Source of the DNA: Paenibacillus silvae
Lineage (GTDB): Bacteria; Bacillota; Bacilli; Paenibacillales; Paenibacillaceae
Direction: 5' to 3'
Assembly: GCF_014639235.1 (NCBI RefSeq)
Contig: NZ_BMFU01000006.1
Coordinates: 243,217-307,216 of the forward strand
DNA length: 64,000 nucleotides
Under the pieces are notes generated by a model. That model was given only the letters and a program-made list of their open reading frames with translations. It ran no database searches and was not told the DNA's origin. Positions 50,588 to 60,466 of this stretch are shown here, piece after piece (the stretch's first letter is position 1; each line of letters opens with the position of its first letter). A program made the translations under genes and the position numbers.

Positions 50588-51352
50588 TTATTTGGTTAGT
50601 TTTTTCGCAGCATGGCGATGATATCGTATGACTTTGCGATACATTGTCTTGTCCTTTAATTGATTGAATATGAATGGGTCAGGTTTGACATTCACCTCAA
50701 TAATCCAGGGTTTTAGACTGTGATCCAGTCCGATATCCACACCAATTTGATTAAGATACGAGTACTTTTTCTTCATATGACGAGCTATGCGCAGGCTAAG
50801 TTCATTCATCTCCTGAATCAGTTCATTCCTGCGTTTTGCGGATGCATGAGAGTTCAGCAGCTTGTGAACATCCATCGGTGTACCACCACTATGATAATTG
50901 GTTACGATTTTCTTTGGATGACCCAGTCGACCGATGATTCCGGTAGCTTCCCATTGCTTGGTCGGGCTTAGCTGTATCATGACTCTGATGTCAAAACGTC
51001 TCTTGTTGTGCTTAAGAAGATGGATTCCTCTCTGAATCAGATAGCTTCTTTTATTCACCAAACGTGTCAGATTTGTATAAAACGATTCAAAGCTGTTAAA
51101 AGTCAGACGTTTTTGATCATGCTGATAGACAAACTGTTGATGATCTTCCATCTCGGCCTTAATGACACCCATTCCGAAAGTACCTCTCTCGGGTTTGACA
51201 TAGACCATTCCATACTTGCTGATCATGGATTTCAGATTCGTTTTGTTATATTTCTGTGTGTCCGGGATAAACGGTTTAATAGATTCATTATCAATAATCA
51301 ATTTTGTTTTTAACCATTTGCTTCTTAATGGCTGCAATTTATCAACTCCCAT
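50588..51352 (-). CDS. YheC/YheD-like ATP-grasp protein
   Basis: A 254-residue ATP-grasp protein. GMVYVKPERGTFGMGVIKAE is the phosphate-binding strand-loop, VKPDP and DIGLDHSLKPWIIEVNVKPD the metal-binding end. YheC/YheD proteins are linked to the spore coat in Bacillus; substrates are unknown. Start at 51352 (GAAGGGAG at ten bases); the reading from 51412 lacks a ribosome site. Confidence 0.75.
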   Translation of the reverse strand: MGVDKLQPLRSKWLKTKLIIDNESIKPFIPDTQKYNKTNLKSMISKYGMVYVKPERGTFGMGVIKAEMEDHQQFVYQHDQKRLTFNSFESFYTNLTRLVNKRSYLIQRGIHLLKHNKRRFDIRVMIQLSPTKQWEATGIIGRLGHPKKIVTNYHSGGTPMDVHKLLNSHASAKRRNELIQEMNELSLRIARHMKKKYSYLNQIGVDIGLDHSLKPWIIEVNVKPDPFIFNQLKDKTMYRKVIRYHRHAAKKLTK

Positions 51353-51555
51353 GTCGTACATTCTCCCTTCAGCAACCGCATCAAAGCCTGCTGTTTGATC
51401 AAGATCCTGCATGCATTATATGTCATACCGATATAGGAACCCTCTACATAAGCCCCTATTCGTAAAAAATGTATATTAGCACATGCCCTGACCAAAACAC
51501 TTTTGCACACATAACATGAAAGAAGTCATAACGATATGTGCAAGGAGTTGAGAAG

Positions 51556-52365
51556 ATGTCCGTTCAGCGCGGAGTGCAGTTGAATGCTGCGCCCAAGATT
51601 GATGTTCTTATACCAGCGATCGAGAAAGATCTGGCTACCCTTCCCCACGTCATTGATAACATTCGCCGTTACGTAAAGCATCCCATCGGAAGCATATATA
51701 TTGTTTCTCCGGTCAGCATCAAAATCAAAAAACTTTGCTCCCGTAAAAACTGCATTTTTGTTAACGAGCGATCCGTCCTGCCTATAACCAAAAACGAGAT
51801 ACACTACCAGTCCTCCCGTTGGAATCGGTCAGGCTGGTTATATCAGCAGCTGCTCAAAATGAACGGAGATTCCATTGTGAAGGCAAAGTACTTTCTAGTC
51901 ATGGATGCGGACACAGTACTGATTAAACCTCATTCATTTATTGTAGAAGGCAAAACGGTATTTTACTGCCGTGATTGGAGCCAGCCGGAATATTTCAATA
52001 CCTACCATAAGCTGCTAGGCCTGAAAGCTCCGCGTCCCCGCTCCTTTGTCACCCATTATATGCTGTTTGATAAATCGAAACTCTCTGCCCTAAAACAGAA
52101 AATTGAGGCGATTCATAAGCTGCCATGGTACAAAGCGATCATCTCCAGTATCAATAAGAAGAAGCAGTTTGGTTTCTCCGAGTATGAAACGTATGCCAAC
52201 TTTATGTATACGAAAAACCCCGGCAGCATGGTCCTTAGAAGTTCAATGAATAAAAGTCTGAATATGAATGCAACTTCGCTAAAAGAGCAACAAATCCGTA
52301 ATCTTGCTCTTAAATATCGTTCTCTTTCCTTTCATAAACGCAAAATCTATAGTAAAGCTCCCTGA
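51556..52365 (+). CDS. DUF6492-like glycosyltransferase
   Basis: A 269-residue cytoplasmic GT-A-like protein: KIDVLIPAIEKDLATLPHVI, YFLVMDADTVLIKPHSFI (DxD-like site), YHKLLGLKAPRPRSFVTHYM and FGFSEYETYANFMY follow the DUF6492 family order. It precedes the mannose-1-phosphate guanylyltransferase by 17 bases, so a sugar-nucleotide-dependent surface or spore glycan role is likely. CAAGGAG precedes the ATG at 51556. Confidence 0.7.
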   Translation: MSVQRGVQLNAAPKIDVLIPAIEKDLATLPHVIDNIRRYVKHPIGSIYIVSPVSIKIKKLCSRKNCIFVNERSVLPITKNEIHYQSSRWNRSGWLYQQLLKMNGDSIVKAKYFLVMDADTVLIKPHSFIVEGKTVFYCRDWSQPEYFNTYHKLLGLKAPRPRSFVTHYMLFDKSKLSALKQKIEAIHKLPWYKAIISSINKKKQFGFSEYETYANFMYTKNPGSMVLRSSMNKSLNMNATSLKEQQIRNLALKYRSLSFHKRKIYSKAP

Positions 52366-52382
52366 GCTTAAGGAGGAAGCCC

Positions 52383-53762
52383 ATGCATATCGTACTGCTG
52401 TGCGGCGGCTCTGGCAAAAGGCTCTGGCCGTTATCCAATGAGCTCCGCTCCAAGCTGTTCGTGGATATACTTCCATCACCCGCTGGAGGTAGGGAATCCA
52501 TGATCAGCAGAGTATGCCGCCAGCTTGAAAGTTCATGCTTGACGGATTCAACGCTCATTATTTCACATCAGGATCAGGCAAACATTACGGCTCGACATAC
52601 TCAAGGCAAAATACCAGTCATCGGGGAACCTTATAAGCGAGGTACTTTTACTGCTGCAGCCTTGGCGACGTTATATCTGCAATCCTCCCGAATGGCTAAA
52701 AATGACGATGTGATCTGTATCGCGCCTGCCGATGTATTCGCAGGTGAGGATTTTTTCAGCAGCTTTCAATTACTGCCGGACATATTGAAACAGTCTCAAG
52801 CCGATATCGCTTTAATTGGGACAAGGCCCACACATGCTTCAGAACAGTACGGATACATCCTCCCGGGTGGGGAAGAACGTAATGGTTATGCGCCAGTAGC
52901 ACAATTTATAGAAAAACCCGAAGCCGCCATTGCTGAAACTCTACTGCAACGTGGGTCACTATGGAACTGCGGCGTATACGCGTTCACCGTCGAATTTATG
53001 ATATCCCATATTGAAAAAATGGGACTTCCGGTTCATTATAATCAATTGTCATCCCTGTATAAATTGCTGCCTGAACGAAGTTTTGACAAGCATGTTGCAG
53101 AAGAGGCCCGGCGGGCCGTAGTCCTGCCTTATAAGGGAGTATGGCAGGATATTGGAAGCTGGGATACGCTCTGCGCCCAGTTAGATTCCCATGTATTCGG
53201 ACGTGTTGGAATCTCGGAATCTTCCTTCGATTCCTATATTATTAATGAGCTTCCCTACCCCATGCAAATCATTGATGTGCCAGGTATTATCGCTGTCGCA
53301 AGTCCAGATGGCATTCTCATAGCCAACAAAAATAATTCAAATGAAATTAAAGCGCGGTTAGGCAGCTTGCCACTAAAACCGATGTATGGTGAAGCAACCT
53401 GGGGCAGTTATCGTGTCATAGAGAGCTTTCTAGAAGATGAAAACACAACCGTAACCACATTGAACACAACAATTCTACCGGGCAAACATATCGGGCTGCG
53501 CTGGCACCGGGCAGGATGTAGAGCGTGGACGGTACTTGCAGGCAGCGGTCACTTGCTTATCAACGGACAGGTCACCCAAGTGACAATCGGCAATCAATTC
53601 ACGCTCACCTCGGAGAGCGTCTATTCTATTCTCGCTGAAACCCGAATGCTCATCCTTGAAGTGCGGATCGGCGAACCCGAGAATGAAAACAACATCCTTT
53701 TTGAAAATGAAGATTGGAATGTCATTGTAGAACGTGCAGGTTCGCACGAAACCAAACAGTAA
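52383..53762 (+). CDS. manC: Mannose-1-phosphate guanylyltransferase
   Basis: A 459-residue enzyme making GDP-mannose from mannose-1-P and GTP. The nucleotidyltransferase domain has LCGGSGKRLWPLSNELRSK (family GGxGxRLWPLS-K), IAPADVFAGEDFF, TRPTHASEQYGYI and FIEKPE; the C-terminal cupin (about 340-450, LPGKHIGLRWHRAGCRAWTV) is present but lacks the full isomerase signature, so a bifunctional PMI activity is doubtful. TTAAGGAGG precedes the ATG. Confidence 0.85.
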   Translation: MHIVLLCGGSGKRLWPLSNELRSKLFVDILPSPAGGRESMISRVCRQLESSCLTDSTLIISHQDQANITARHTQGKIPVIGEPYKRGTFTAAALATLYLQSSRMAKNDDVICIAPADVFAGEDFFSSFQLLPDILKQSQADIALIGTRPTHASEQYGYILPGGEERNGYAPVAQFIEKPEAAIAETLLQRGSLWNCGVYAFTVEFMISHIEKMGLPVHYNQLSSLYKLLPERSFDKHVAEEARRAVVLPYKGVWQDIGSWDTLCAQLDSHVFGRVGISESSFDSYIINELPYPMQIIDVPGIIAVASPDGILIANKNNSNEIKARLGSLPLKPMYGEATWGSYRVIESFLEDENTTVTTLNTTILPGKHIGLRWHRAGCRAWTVLAGSGHLLINGQVTQVTIGNQFTLTSESVYSILAETRMLILEVRIGEPENENNILFENEDWNVIVERAGSHETKQ

Positions 53763-53820
53763 TCATTCAAAATTCTGACTGTGGCTCGGGAGCAACAAAG
53801 TGAAACCCCAGAACATAAAA

Positions 53821-53856
53821 AAGAGGTTCTTGCGTTCAAGCAAGGACCTCTTCCTT
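53821..53856. terminator. Bidirectional terminator
   Basis: AAGAGGTTCTTGC / GCAAGGACCTCTT (one G-U pair) with A-rich left and T-rich right flanks between converging genes. Confidence 0.8.
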
Positions 53857-53869
53857 TTCAAGCTATCCT

Positions 53870-55222
53870 TCAAAAGATTAATTCATCGCCAGGAGACAGC
53901 AGATCAATGTCTGCTTCTGGTCCAAAAAGTCCACCCAGCAGGCCTTGGCTCAGCCGTTCTGTTTCGGCCAGATCCGTATGCACAAGCACGTTATGCCTGG
54001 CAGATATCCGGTTTAACATATGCTCTACATCCTGCCAGCCTTGATGCACCTTGTAGCGAACTTTCTTGACGCTGCACATACCATACTGCTGCGGATTTTC
54101 AAGCAGCTGATGGGCAAATGTACCACCAGCCGTATGTCCAGTAAGCAGAATCAGATTATTCGCATCAGTTGCCCACTCTCCGTGATACCAGCGTGCGAGC
54201 GAGGACTGCATCATGCCATCCGGGATAAACCATAACGAGGCTCCGTACGTCTTCAGGCAATTCGAGCGCTCTTCAGCAGTACCCACCTTATTCCAGCCTT
54301 CTCCACCTAGAAACTCTGAAATTTTCTCAGCAGGCATGCCTCCTATTACTCGCTCCCCCTGCTCTTTAAGCCAGTCAGAGGCCCTTTGCAGCTGCTTCAT
54401 GCCTTCTACAAGCTTCTGCTCCACAACCACTGGTACATTGGAAAAGTGCTGCCGCGCCCAAAGGATCATCTCCTGTCCTCGGCCTACTGCTGGCACAGGC
54501 AGAAGCACCTTGCCGCCGCAGTGAAGTGTCTTGGAAATGACCTGCTCCAGCTGACGTAGCTTGTCTGCCTGTGTGTCCCGGTCCGTGCCATAGGCAGCAT
54601 CTATGATGGCCAGATCAAGCTGTGCTGAGGGCAGGGAAGGAATCCGCTCCCGATCTGTCTGTCTGAAACCTATAGTCACATCGTCCGCCTGAAGCAGCAT
54701 AGACTCCAAAGTGTAGTCGCCAGAATACACTATGCGCTTGCCTTCCATCTCCAGTCCGAACCAGACCGAACCAGCCAGATGCCCGCTGCGGCCCCATATT
54801 GCAAATAAACCCGGCAACAATTCAAACCAGCAGCCACGTTCCGCCTCATCCTCCAGAAATCGATAACGAATACGCTGCACATCGGACTCATCGTAAGGCA
54901 ATATATGACCCGCACGTTCCATATGGCTTCTCCACGATCGAAAATACGTTGTCAGCTGCTCTTTAGTCTCGCGTGTGGTCCATACTTCGCCTTGATAACC
55001 CAGCTTATAGAGCAGAGGAATAGCCACGGAATGATCCTCATGAGCATGAGACAGCAGCACCGTATCCAGCTGTGGCACAACGTCCGGTTCAATGAGCGGA
55101 TACTCTCCGCTGCCCTCTTTTTTCACACCACAATCCAGCAGCAGCCGATAGCGACTCCCGCTAAGCAAATAGGCGGAACGTCCGTGCTCGCCCGCACCGC
55201 CCCATACGTTCAGTTTGATCAT
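53870..55222 (-). CDS. Metallo-beta-lactamase fold hydrolase
   Basis: A 450-residue MBL protein with LLDCGVKKEGSG, the metal site LLSHAHEDHSVAIPLLYKLG (HxHxDH) and GHLAGSVWFGLEMEGKRIVYSGDY (third histidine and aspartate), then GKVLLPVPAVGRGQEMILWA and LILLTGHTAGGTFAHQ, in the order of CPSF/RNase-type MBL proteins. Its ATGA start overlaps the permease stop by four bases, making it part of the ABC operon. It could be a phosphodiesterase acting on the imported compound, or a nuclease; context favours the former. Confidence 0.7.
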   Translation of the reverse strand: MIKLNVWGGAGEHGRSAYLLSGSRYRLLLDCGVKKEGSGEYPLIEPDVVPQLDTVLLSHAHEDHSVAIPLLYKLGYQGEVWTTRETKEQLTTYFRSWRSHMERAGHILPYDESDVQRIRYRFLEDEAERGCWFELLPGLFAIWGRSGHLAGSVWFGLEMEGKRIVYSGDYTLESMLLQADDVTIGFRQTDRERIPSLPSAQLDLAIIDAAYGTDRDTQADKLRQLEQVISKTLHCGGKVLLPVPAVGRGQEMILWARQHFSNVPVVVEQKLVEGMKQLQRASDWLKEQGERVIGGMPAEKISEFLGGEGWNKVGTAEERSNCLKTYGASLWFIPDGMMQSSLARWYHGEWATDANNLILLTGHTAGGTFAHQLLENPQQYGMCSVKKVRYKVHQGWQDVEHMLNRISARHNVLVHTDLAETERLSQGLLGGLFGPEADIDLLSPGDELIF

Positions 55223-56904
55223 GATGCATTCCACTTTCTCTTCGAATTCAAACCCTCAATCCCTAACAGCATCAGCACCGTCATACCTACAGTCACGACA
55301 GCCATGGCCATACCAAGCGACACCTGACCCTGTTCAAACTGGGCAAAAATGTACGTCGCCGACGTCTGCATCGACGGCGGAAGAATCAGGAGCGAACCGA
55401 CGAGCTCCCTCGTCGCAATCGTAAACGTCATCATCCAGCCTGCCAGCATGCCGGGCAGGATCAACGGAACAAGGATACGCCGCAAAATGTACAGCGGCTT
55501 ACCGCCAAACACCTGACCCGCCTGAAACAACGTGCCATCAATCTGGGTAAAGCTTGATTTGACATATTGCACCGTGTACGGCAGGAACAGCACAACATAA
55601 GTGAGCACCACCATACCATAGGTGTTGTATAACGTCACGGGCATCCACGGGGAATTCCAGAACAGAATCAGACCAACGACCATAACAATACCCGGCACGG
55701 TATTGGGCAACAGACTAAACAGGTCAATCACCCGCTGCATGAATGAAGATGACTTGCCAATCGCCAGCGCAAAACCCGTGCCAATGATCACCGCTACTGT
55801 CGATGCCGCCAGAGACAGTCCCAGACTGTTCCCGATGGCCTTCATGCTCACTGAATCCCAGGATAACAGCTCGCGGTAATGCTCCAGTGTCAGATTGTCC
55901 AGCCCAAGCCCGGCTCCCCGCAGCTTCATCGTAGAAGCGGCAATAATGGAGAAATACGGGACGCCGATTGACAGAATCAGCAGAACAGCGAGATATGCAC
56001 CACATACCCAGCCTGCCCAGCCGCGCAAGGAATAACGCTTCGAACGCTGCCCTTTGCCGCCCACCAGACGATACGTGAACTTGCGGCTGATCGCGGACTG
56101 CAGGTACCACATGACCAGACAGACCGACAGCAGCACCGATGCCAGCGAAGTAGCCTTCCCGAAATCAATCGGCCAGCTGGAGATATATTTGTGAATTTCA
56201 GAAGTCATGACATAATAACCAATCTTGCGTCCAAAGGTCGCAGGTGTGCCGAATTCCGCAATCGTTTTAACAAAAACAAGCATAATGCCCATCCCGTAAG
56301 ACGACAGCAGCAGGGGTAAAATAATACGTCTGAACCGATATCCTGCATGTGCACCATGCACGGCTCCCGCTTCTTCCAGATTGCCGCCGATACGAATCAA
56401 CGCATCCCGCAACAGCAAATACAGGAAGGGGAACAGGTGCAGACTCATAATCATCACCATGCCCCAGAAGCTGAAGAACAGCTCACTCCAGTTCGCGGAT
56501 GAAGGCACCCACTGCTGGAGATATCCTCCCTTTTGCATAAACAGAATCCAGCCCATGGAGCCGATATACGGCGGGGTCATGAACGGAATCATCAGAATAA
56601 CATCTACCCAGCGATGCTCGCCCATCCGGGTTTTGGACATCATCCAGGCGAGCGGCAGTGCGAGCAGCGTTGTGACCGCCACTACGCAGATGCCCAGCCA
56701 GACAGAGTTCAACAGCACACCGGACAGATGATGCCCTGTAATCGTACGGATTGGAGCCATCCAGTCCCATTGCCCATCCGGGTACACACTTTGCCAGAAG
56801 ATGAGTAACAACGGCACCCCTATGCTGATTGTCAACAGAAAGAGAGCCAGAATAACACCCAATCTCCGAAATATCCGGTTGTTATCCATTACAACAGGTT
56901 TCAT
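55219..56904 (-). CDS. ABC permease, fused double domain (FbpB/PhnV type)
   Basis: A 561-residue permease with two fused six-segment halves, each with an EAA loop (LEEAGAVHGAHAGYRFRRIILP and LFQAGQVFGGKPLYILRRILVP). This arrangement is typical of ferric iron and 2-aminoethylphosphonate importers. TGAGGTGAGC precedes the ATG at 56904; the GTG at 56913 is within the site. Confidence 0.85.
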   Translation of the reverse strand: MKPVVMDNNRIFRRLGVILALFLLTISIGVPLLLIFWQSVYPDGQWDWMAPIRTITGHHLSGVLLNSVWLGICVVAVTTLLALPLAWMMSKTRMGEHRWVDVILMIPFMTPPYIGSMGWILFMQKGGYLQQWVPSSANWSELFFSFWGMVMIMSLHLFPFLYLLLRDALIRIGGNLEEAGAVHGAHAGYRFRRIILPLLLSSYGMGIMLVFVKTIAEFGTPATFGRKIGYYVMTSEIHKYISSWPIDFGKATSLASVLLSVCLVMWYLQSAISRKFTYRLVGGKGQRSKRYSLRGWAGWVCGAYLAVLLILSIGVPYFSIIAASTMKLRGAGLGLDNLTLEHYRELLSWDSVSMKAIGNSLGLSLAASTVAVIIGTGFALAIGKSSSFMQRVIDLFSLLPNTVPGIVMVVGLILFWNSPWMPVTLYNTYGMVVLTYVVLFLPYTVQYVKSSFTQIDGTLFQAGQVFGGKPLYILRRILVPLILPGMLAGWMMTFTIATRELVGSLLILPPSMQTSATYIFAQFEQGQVSLGMAMAVVTVGMTVLMLLGIEGLNSKRKWNAS

Positions 56905-56982
56905 TACGCTCACCTCACATGACTTTCCACGTCAAGACAGCAGAATCACCTGGTGCCTACCGTTTCTGTATTTGTTCTTCAC

Positions 56983-58059
56983 TTATTTAAAAGTTTCGGA
57001 GAAACGTGCTGCAATCTCATCCCCATGCTCGCTCATCCAGGCCCAATCCACCTTCAGCTGTGGAATATCCTTCACATTGGCACGGTTCGTGGCTTCGATA
57101 TCCTCACGCCCCGGAATCAGATATGCATCTGTTACCAGTTTCTGTGCTTCATCCGACAACAGGTAATCGATAAACGCTTTGGCATTCTCTACATTAGAAC
57201 TGGATTTCAGAATCGCTGCCGGTCTTGGGCTAATCACTGTACCTTCTTCAGGGTAGACGATATCCAGCGGTTCGCCTTTGGCTTTGGCGGAATAGGCCAT
57301 GTAGTCCACACCTGCTGCTACGATGCTTTTCGCACCCGTAATCACCGGGTCAAGCGCTTCCTGATTCGCTCCAGCCATAGCTACACCGTTCGCTTTGTAG
57401 GCGTTCAGCAGATCCCATCCCTTTTCTCCATTGGCACTCAGGTAACCTGTAATGAAGTCGAGCGCGGAGCCTGACAATGTCGGATCTGGAATGTTCACGG
57501 CATCTTTCCATTCCGATGTTGCCAGATCAGCCCAGCTCTTGGGTGGTGTAGTCACCAGTTTACTGTTATACACAATGCCCAGTGCCGATGCACTGCTGCT
57601 AAAGTAATTACCTTCTGCATCGGACCAATCCTTGTTCAGCTTGTCCGCATTCGCTGCTTCCGGATATGGCAGGGTGAGTCCATCTGCTTTGAGCGCCTGT
57701 GCCGAAGGCAGAGATGCAAGAATAACAACGTCTGCAACCGGATTTGCTTTCTCTGCTTCCATACGAGCCAGAATTTTACCCGTTGTGCCCTGGAACATTT
57801 CCACCTCAATACCGGTTTTGGCTGTAAACCCGTTCACGATATTGTCCGCCAGCTTCTGAGGGCCTGCACTATACAATACCAGCTTGCCTCCTGCTGCTTT
57901 AGCCTTCGATTCCGCTGCCGCTGCTGCATTTCCTTCCCCCGCAGGCTGTGCTGCGTTTCCAGTTGTTGTGTTCCCCGTGCTGCATCCAAACAGGCTGAGA
58001 CTCATTACAGCTGTTAATAGAAGCGTTGCACTCTTTTTACGTGATTTCATACCGAACAT
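56983..58059 (-). CDS. ABC solute-binding lipoprotein (Fe3+/phosphonate type)
   Basis: A 358-residue lipoprotein with lipobox SLFGC, an Ala-rich linker and a type 2 periplasmic-binding fold: KLVLYSAGPQKLADNIVNGF, ADVVILASLPSAQALKADGL, YNSKLVTTPPKSWADLATSE, IVYPEEGTVISPRPAAILKS. Iron-binding relatives use paired tyrosines near residue 240 (here DYMAYSAKAK has Y-x-x-Y, incomplete), so an organic phosphonate is as likely as iron. AAAGGAGATGC precedes the ATG. Confidence 0.8.
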   Translation of the reverse strand: MFGMKSRKKSATLLLTAVMSLSLFGCSTGNTTTGNAAQPAGEGNAAAAAESKAKAAGGKLVLYSAGPQKLADNIVNGFTAKTGIEVEMFQGTTGKILARMEAEKANPVADVVILASLPSAQALKADGLTLPYPEAANADKLNKDWSDAEGNYFSSSASALGIVYNSKLVTTPPKSWADLATSEWKDAVNIPDPTLSGSALDFITGYLSANGEKGWDLLNAYKANGVAMAGANQEALDPVITGAKSIVAAGVDYMAYSAKAKGEPLDIVYPEEGTVISPRPAAILKSSSNVENAKAFIDYLLSDEAQKLVTDAYLIPGREDIEATNRANVKDIPQLKVDWAWMSEHGDEIAARFSETFK

Positions 58060-58103
58060 GTTTATGCATCTCCTTTAGTTTGTGATTCAGTTCGCTTAAA
58101 ATG

Positions 58104-59171
58104 TTAGTTGGCGGCGGCAATCACTTCTCGCTGTTTTGCACCCGGACCCTGATTCATATCATGCGGTTGATCCGGCTTTGAACGGCCAAGCTGCTGCTGC
58201 TGTTGCTCATCCATCCGGCAGATTCGTTCTGGCGATACGTAGAGCTGCACACTTTCCCCTATGCGTACTCTTTGGTTCGCATATGCCGTCCACACACCCA
58301 ATCCTTCGATCTGCACACGCACCTCGTAACGTTCGCCTACATAGCTAACGCTGAGTACAACTCCGGAATAGCCCAGATCGTCATGGCCTGTTTTGTTCCA
58401 GGTTACATGTTCCGGCCGAACCATGGATTCATCAGGCGTTAGCCAGTTGGACTTTCCGATAAACGATGCGACAAAAGCATCATTCGGCGCGGAGTAGATC
58501 GTTTCCGGGGTACCTTTTTGCAAAATCCGTCCCTTCTGCATCACCACGATCTCATCCGACATCGACATCGCTTCAATCTGATCATGTGTCACATACAAGG
58601 CAGTCAATCCCATATCGCGCACGAGTGACATCATCTCAATTCGCATCTCTTCCCGAAGCACGGCATCCAGTGCACTCAGCGGCTCATCAAACAGAATTAC
58701 ACCCGGCTTCACAGCTACTGCTCTGGCAAAAGCAACCCTCTGCTGCTGTCCACCCGACAGCTGATGTGGATACCGCTCCTCCATGCCTTGCAGGCGAACC
58801 ATGCCGAGCGCCTCATTCACCTTTTGCCGCAGATCGGACTTCTGTTTACCAGCCTTCAGGCCGAAAGCTACATTTTCATATACCGTCATATGCGGCCATA
58901 ATGCAAAATCCTGAAACACCATGCCCAGATTACGCTTGTGTGTCGGCGTATCGATCCGCTTTGCCGCAGAGTAGATATACTCTCCATCCGCACGAATCTC
59001 CCCCGCATCCGGCTGTTCCAGCCCGGCAATCATGCGAAGCAGTGTCGTTTTGCCACAGCCCGAAGGGCCGAGCAAAGTGGTGAATTTTCCGTGTTCTAGC
59101 GTCAGATTGGTGGGCAGCAGTGCAGGCGTTTGATGAAATGATTTTTGAATCCCGGTTAACTCCAGCTTCAT
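58104..59171 (-). CDS. ABC transporter ATPase (FbpC/PhnT type)
   Basis: A 355-residue ATPase with Walker A LLGPSGCGKTTLLRMIAGLE, signature LSGGQQQRVAFARAVAVKPG, Walker B VILFDEPLSALD and a C-terminal TOBE domain. The last 30 residues are Gln-rich (DEQQQQQLGRSKPDQP). AGGGATGCTT precedes the ATG at 59171. First gene of the operon 59171-53870. Confidence 0.85.
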   Translation of the reverse strand: MKLELTGIQKSFHQTPALLPTNLTLEHGKFTTLLGPSGCGKTTLLRMIAGLEQPDAGEIRADGEYIYSAAKRIDTPTHKRNLGMVFQDFALWPHMTVYENVAFGLKAGKQKSDLRQKVNEALGMVRLQGMEERYPHQLSGGQQQRVAFARAVAVKPGVILFDEPLSALDAVLREEMRIEMMSLVRDMGLTALYVTHDQIEAMSMSDEIVVMQKGRILQKGTPETIYSAPNDAFVASFIGKSNWLTPDESMVRPEHVTWNKTGHDDLGYSGVVLSVSYVGERYEVRVQIEGLGVWTAYANQRVRIGESVQLYVSPERICRMDEQQQQQLGRSKPDQPHDMNQGPGAKQREVIAAAN

Positions 59172-59410
59172 AAGCATCCCTGCCTGTCCTCTTGTACTTA
59201 TCTCATGTGCTTCTCTCTAGCACTGTTCTTAGTCTAACGTCCGCTTTCGCGAGTTGTTTGTCATGTTTGTAAAATGGGAATTAACTTTTTAGATGAATTC
59301 TGTTGATGTTCATAGATTAAATCTATAGATAGACACGGTACGATTTTTCTTCGAAAGCAGCCGATCATTACAAATCCAGGGAAGTGGCAGAACTAAGGAG
59401 TGTGGAGAGC

Positions 59411-60334
59411 TTGAACCTGATCAAATTGCAAATTGTCGAGCTGATCGACAAACATCATCATATGACAAGTGTGGCCGAGATCCTGGGCATCAAGCAGCCT
59501 ACCGTTACTTTTCACATGAAGTCGCTAGAGGAAGAGATGGGGGTCCGGTTATTCGAATCCCGCAGTGGAAAAACATTTCTGACCGAAGCCGGACAAGCCT
59601 TGCTTCATTATTGTGTCAAAATCAACGCTTTGACCCAGGAGGCTCGCCGCGTCGTCAAGGAATACGACAGCCTGTACCGGGGCACGCTTCATATTGGAGC
59701 AAGTTATGTTCCAGCTACATATCTGCTGCCCGCCATGCTTCATACGTTTTCCCAAGAGTTTCCCGGTATTCGAATTGTGCTGTCTGTTAAGCCAGCTCCG
59801 GTGATCCGACAGATGGTCATTCAGCATCAACTGGATCTGGGTATCATCTCGTCCGAGCCGTTTGTTGGGCCTGTTCTTCACGCAGAAACACTGTGCAAAG
59901 ATGATCTTGTGCTCATCTGCTCGCCGAAGCATGGACTAGCACATAGAGTTTCTATAGAACCTGAAGATATCGCATCCATTCCTTTTGCATTACACGGCGA
60001 TGAATCCAGTACCCGCAGGCTAACCAACCACTGGCTGGCGCAGCACGAGGTCAGGCTAAGGAGTACAGTAGAAGTGGATTCTCTCGAAGCGATTAAACAG
60101 CTTGTATTAATCGGCGGTCATATCTCCTTTATGTCACGGATGGCAGTACAGTGGGAGGAGCGGCAAGGCATGATTCAGGTGCTTCCCCTCCCGGGAGAGC
60201 AGGCACCACGCCATATCTATATGGTACACAACAAGGATCGCCTCCCCTCTGCTCAGGTGAATCGTTTCAAAGAGGTGCTGCATGAGGTGGCCGGTATGAG
60301 AGCCCTACCTTTTCAGCAAGAGCCTATCGGGTGA
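59411..60334 (+). CDS. LysR family regulator
   Basis: A 307-residue LysR regulator: N-terminal HTH (LIDKHHHMTSVAEILGIKQP, TVTFHMKSLEEEMGVRLFES) and co-inducer domain (LHIGASYVPATYLLPAMLHT, DLVLICSPKHGLAH), closest in texture to the CysL/CbbR branch. Divergent from the ABC operon across about 240 bases, so it probably controls it. A TTG at 59411 has AAGGAG at ten bases; the GTG reading from 59384 has only AGGG. Confidence 0.8.
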   Translation: MNLIKLQIVELIDKHHHMTSVAEILGIKQPTVTFHMKSLEEEMGVRLFESRSGKTFLTEAGQALLHYCVKINALTQEARRVVKEYDSLYRGTLHIGASYVPATYLLPAMLHTFSQEFPGIRIVLSVKPAPVIRQMVIQHQLDLGIISSEPFVGPVLHAETLCKDDLVLICSPKHGLAHRVSIEPEDIASIPFALHGDESSTRRLTNHWLAQHEVRLRSTVEVDSLEAIKQLVLIGGHISFMSRMAVQWEERQGMIQVLPLPGEQAPRHIYMVHNKDRLPSAQVNRFKEVLHEVAGMRALPFQQEPIG

Positions 60335-60466
60335 ACCTATATAAACTGTAACTGTCCATTCATGAAATCTATGCAGGGTTAACGTAATGTGCACTCCCCG
60401 TTAATCACACTCGGATCATCGGAAGGTAAAGTGGGGTCTGTACGTTAATCCAGATTAGGAGAGTGA

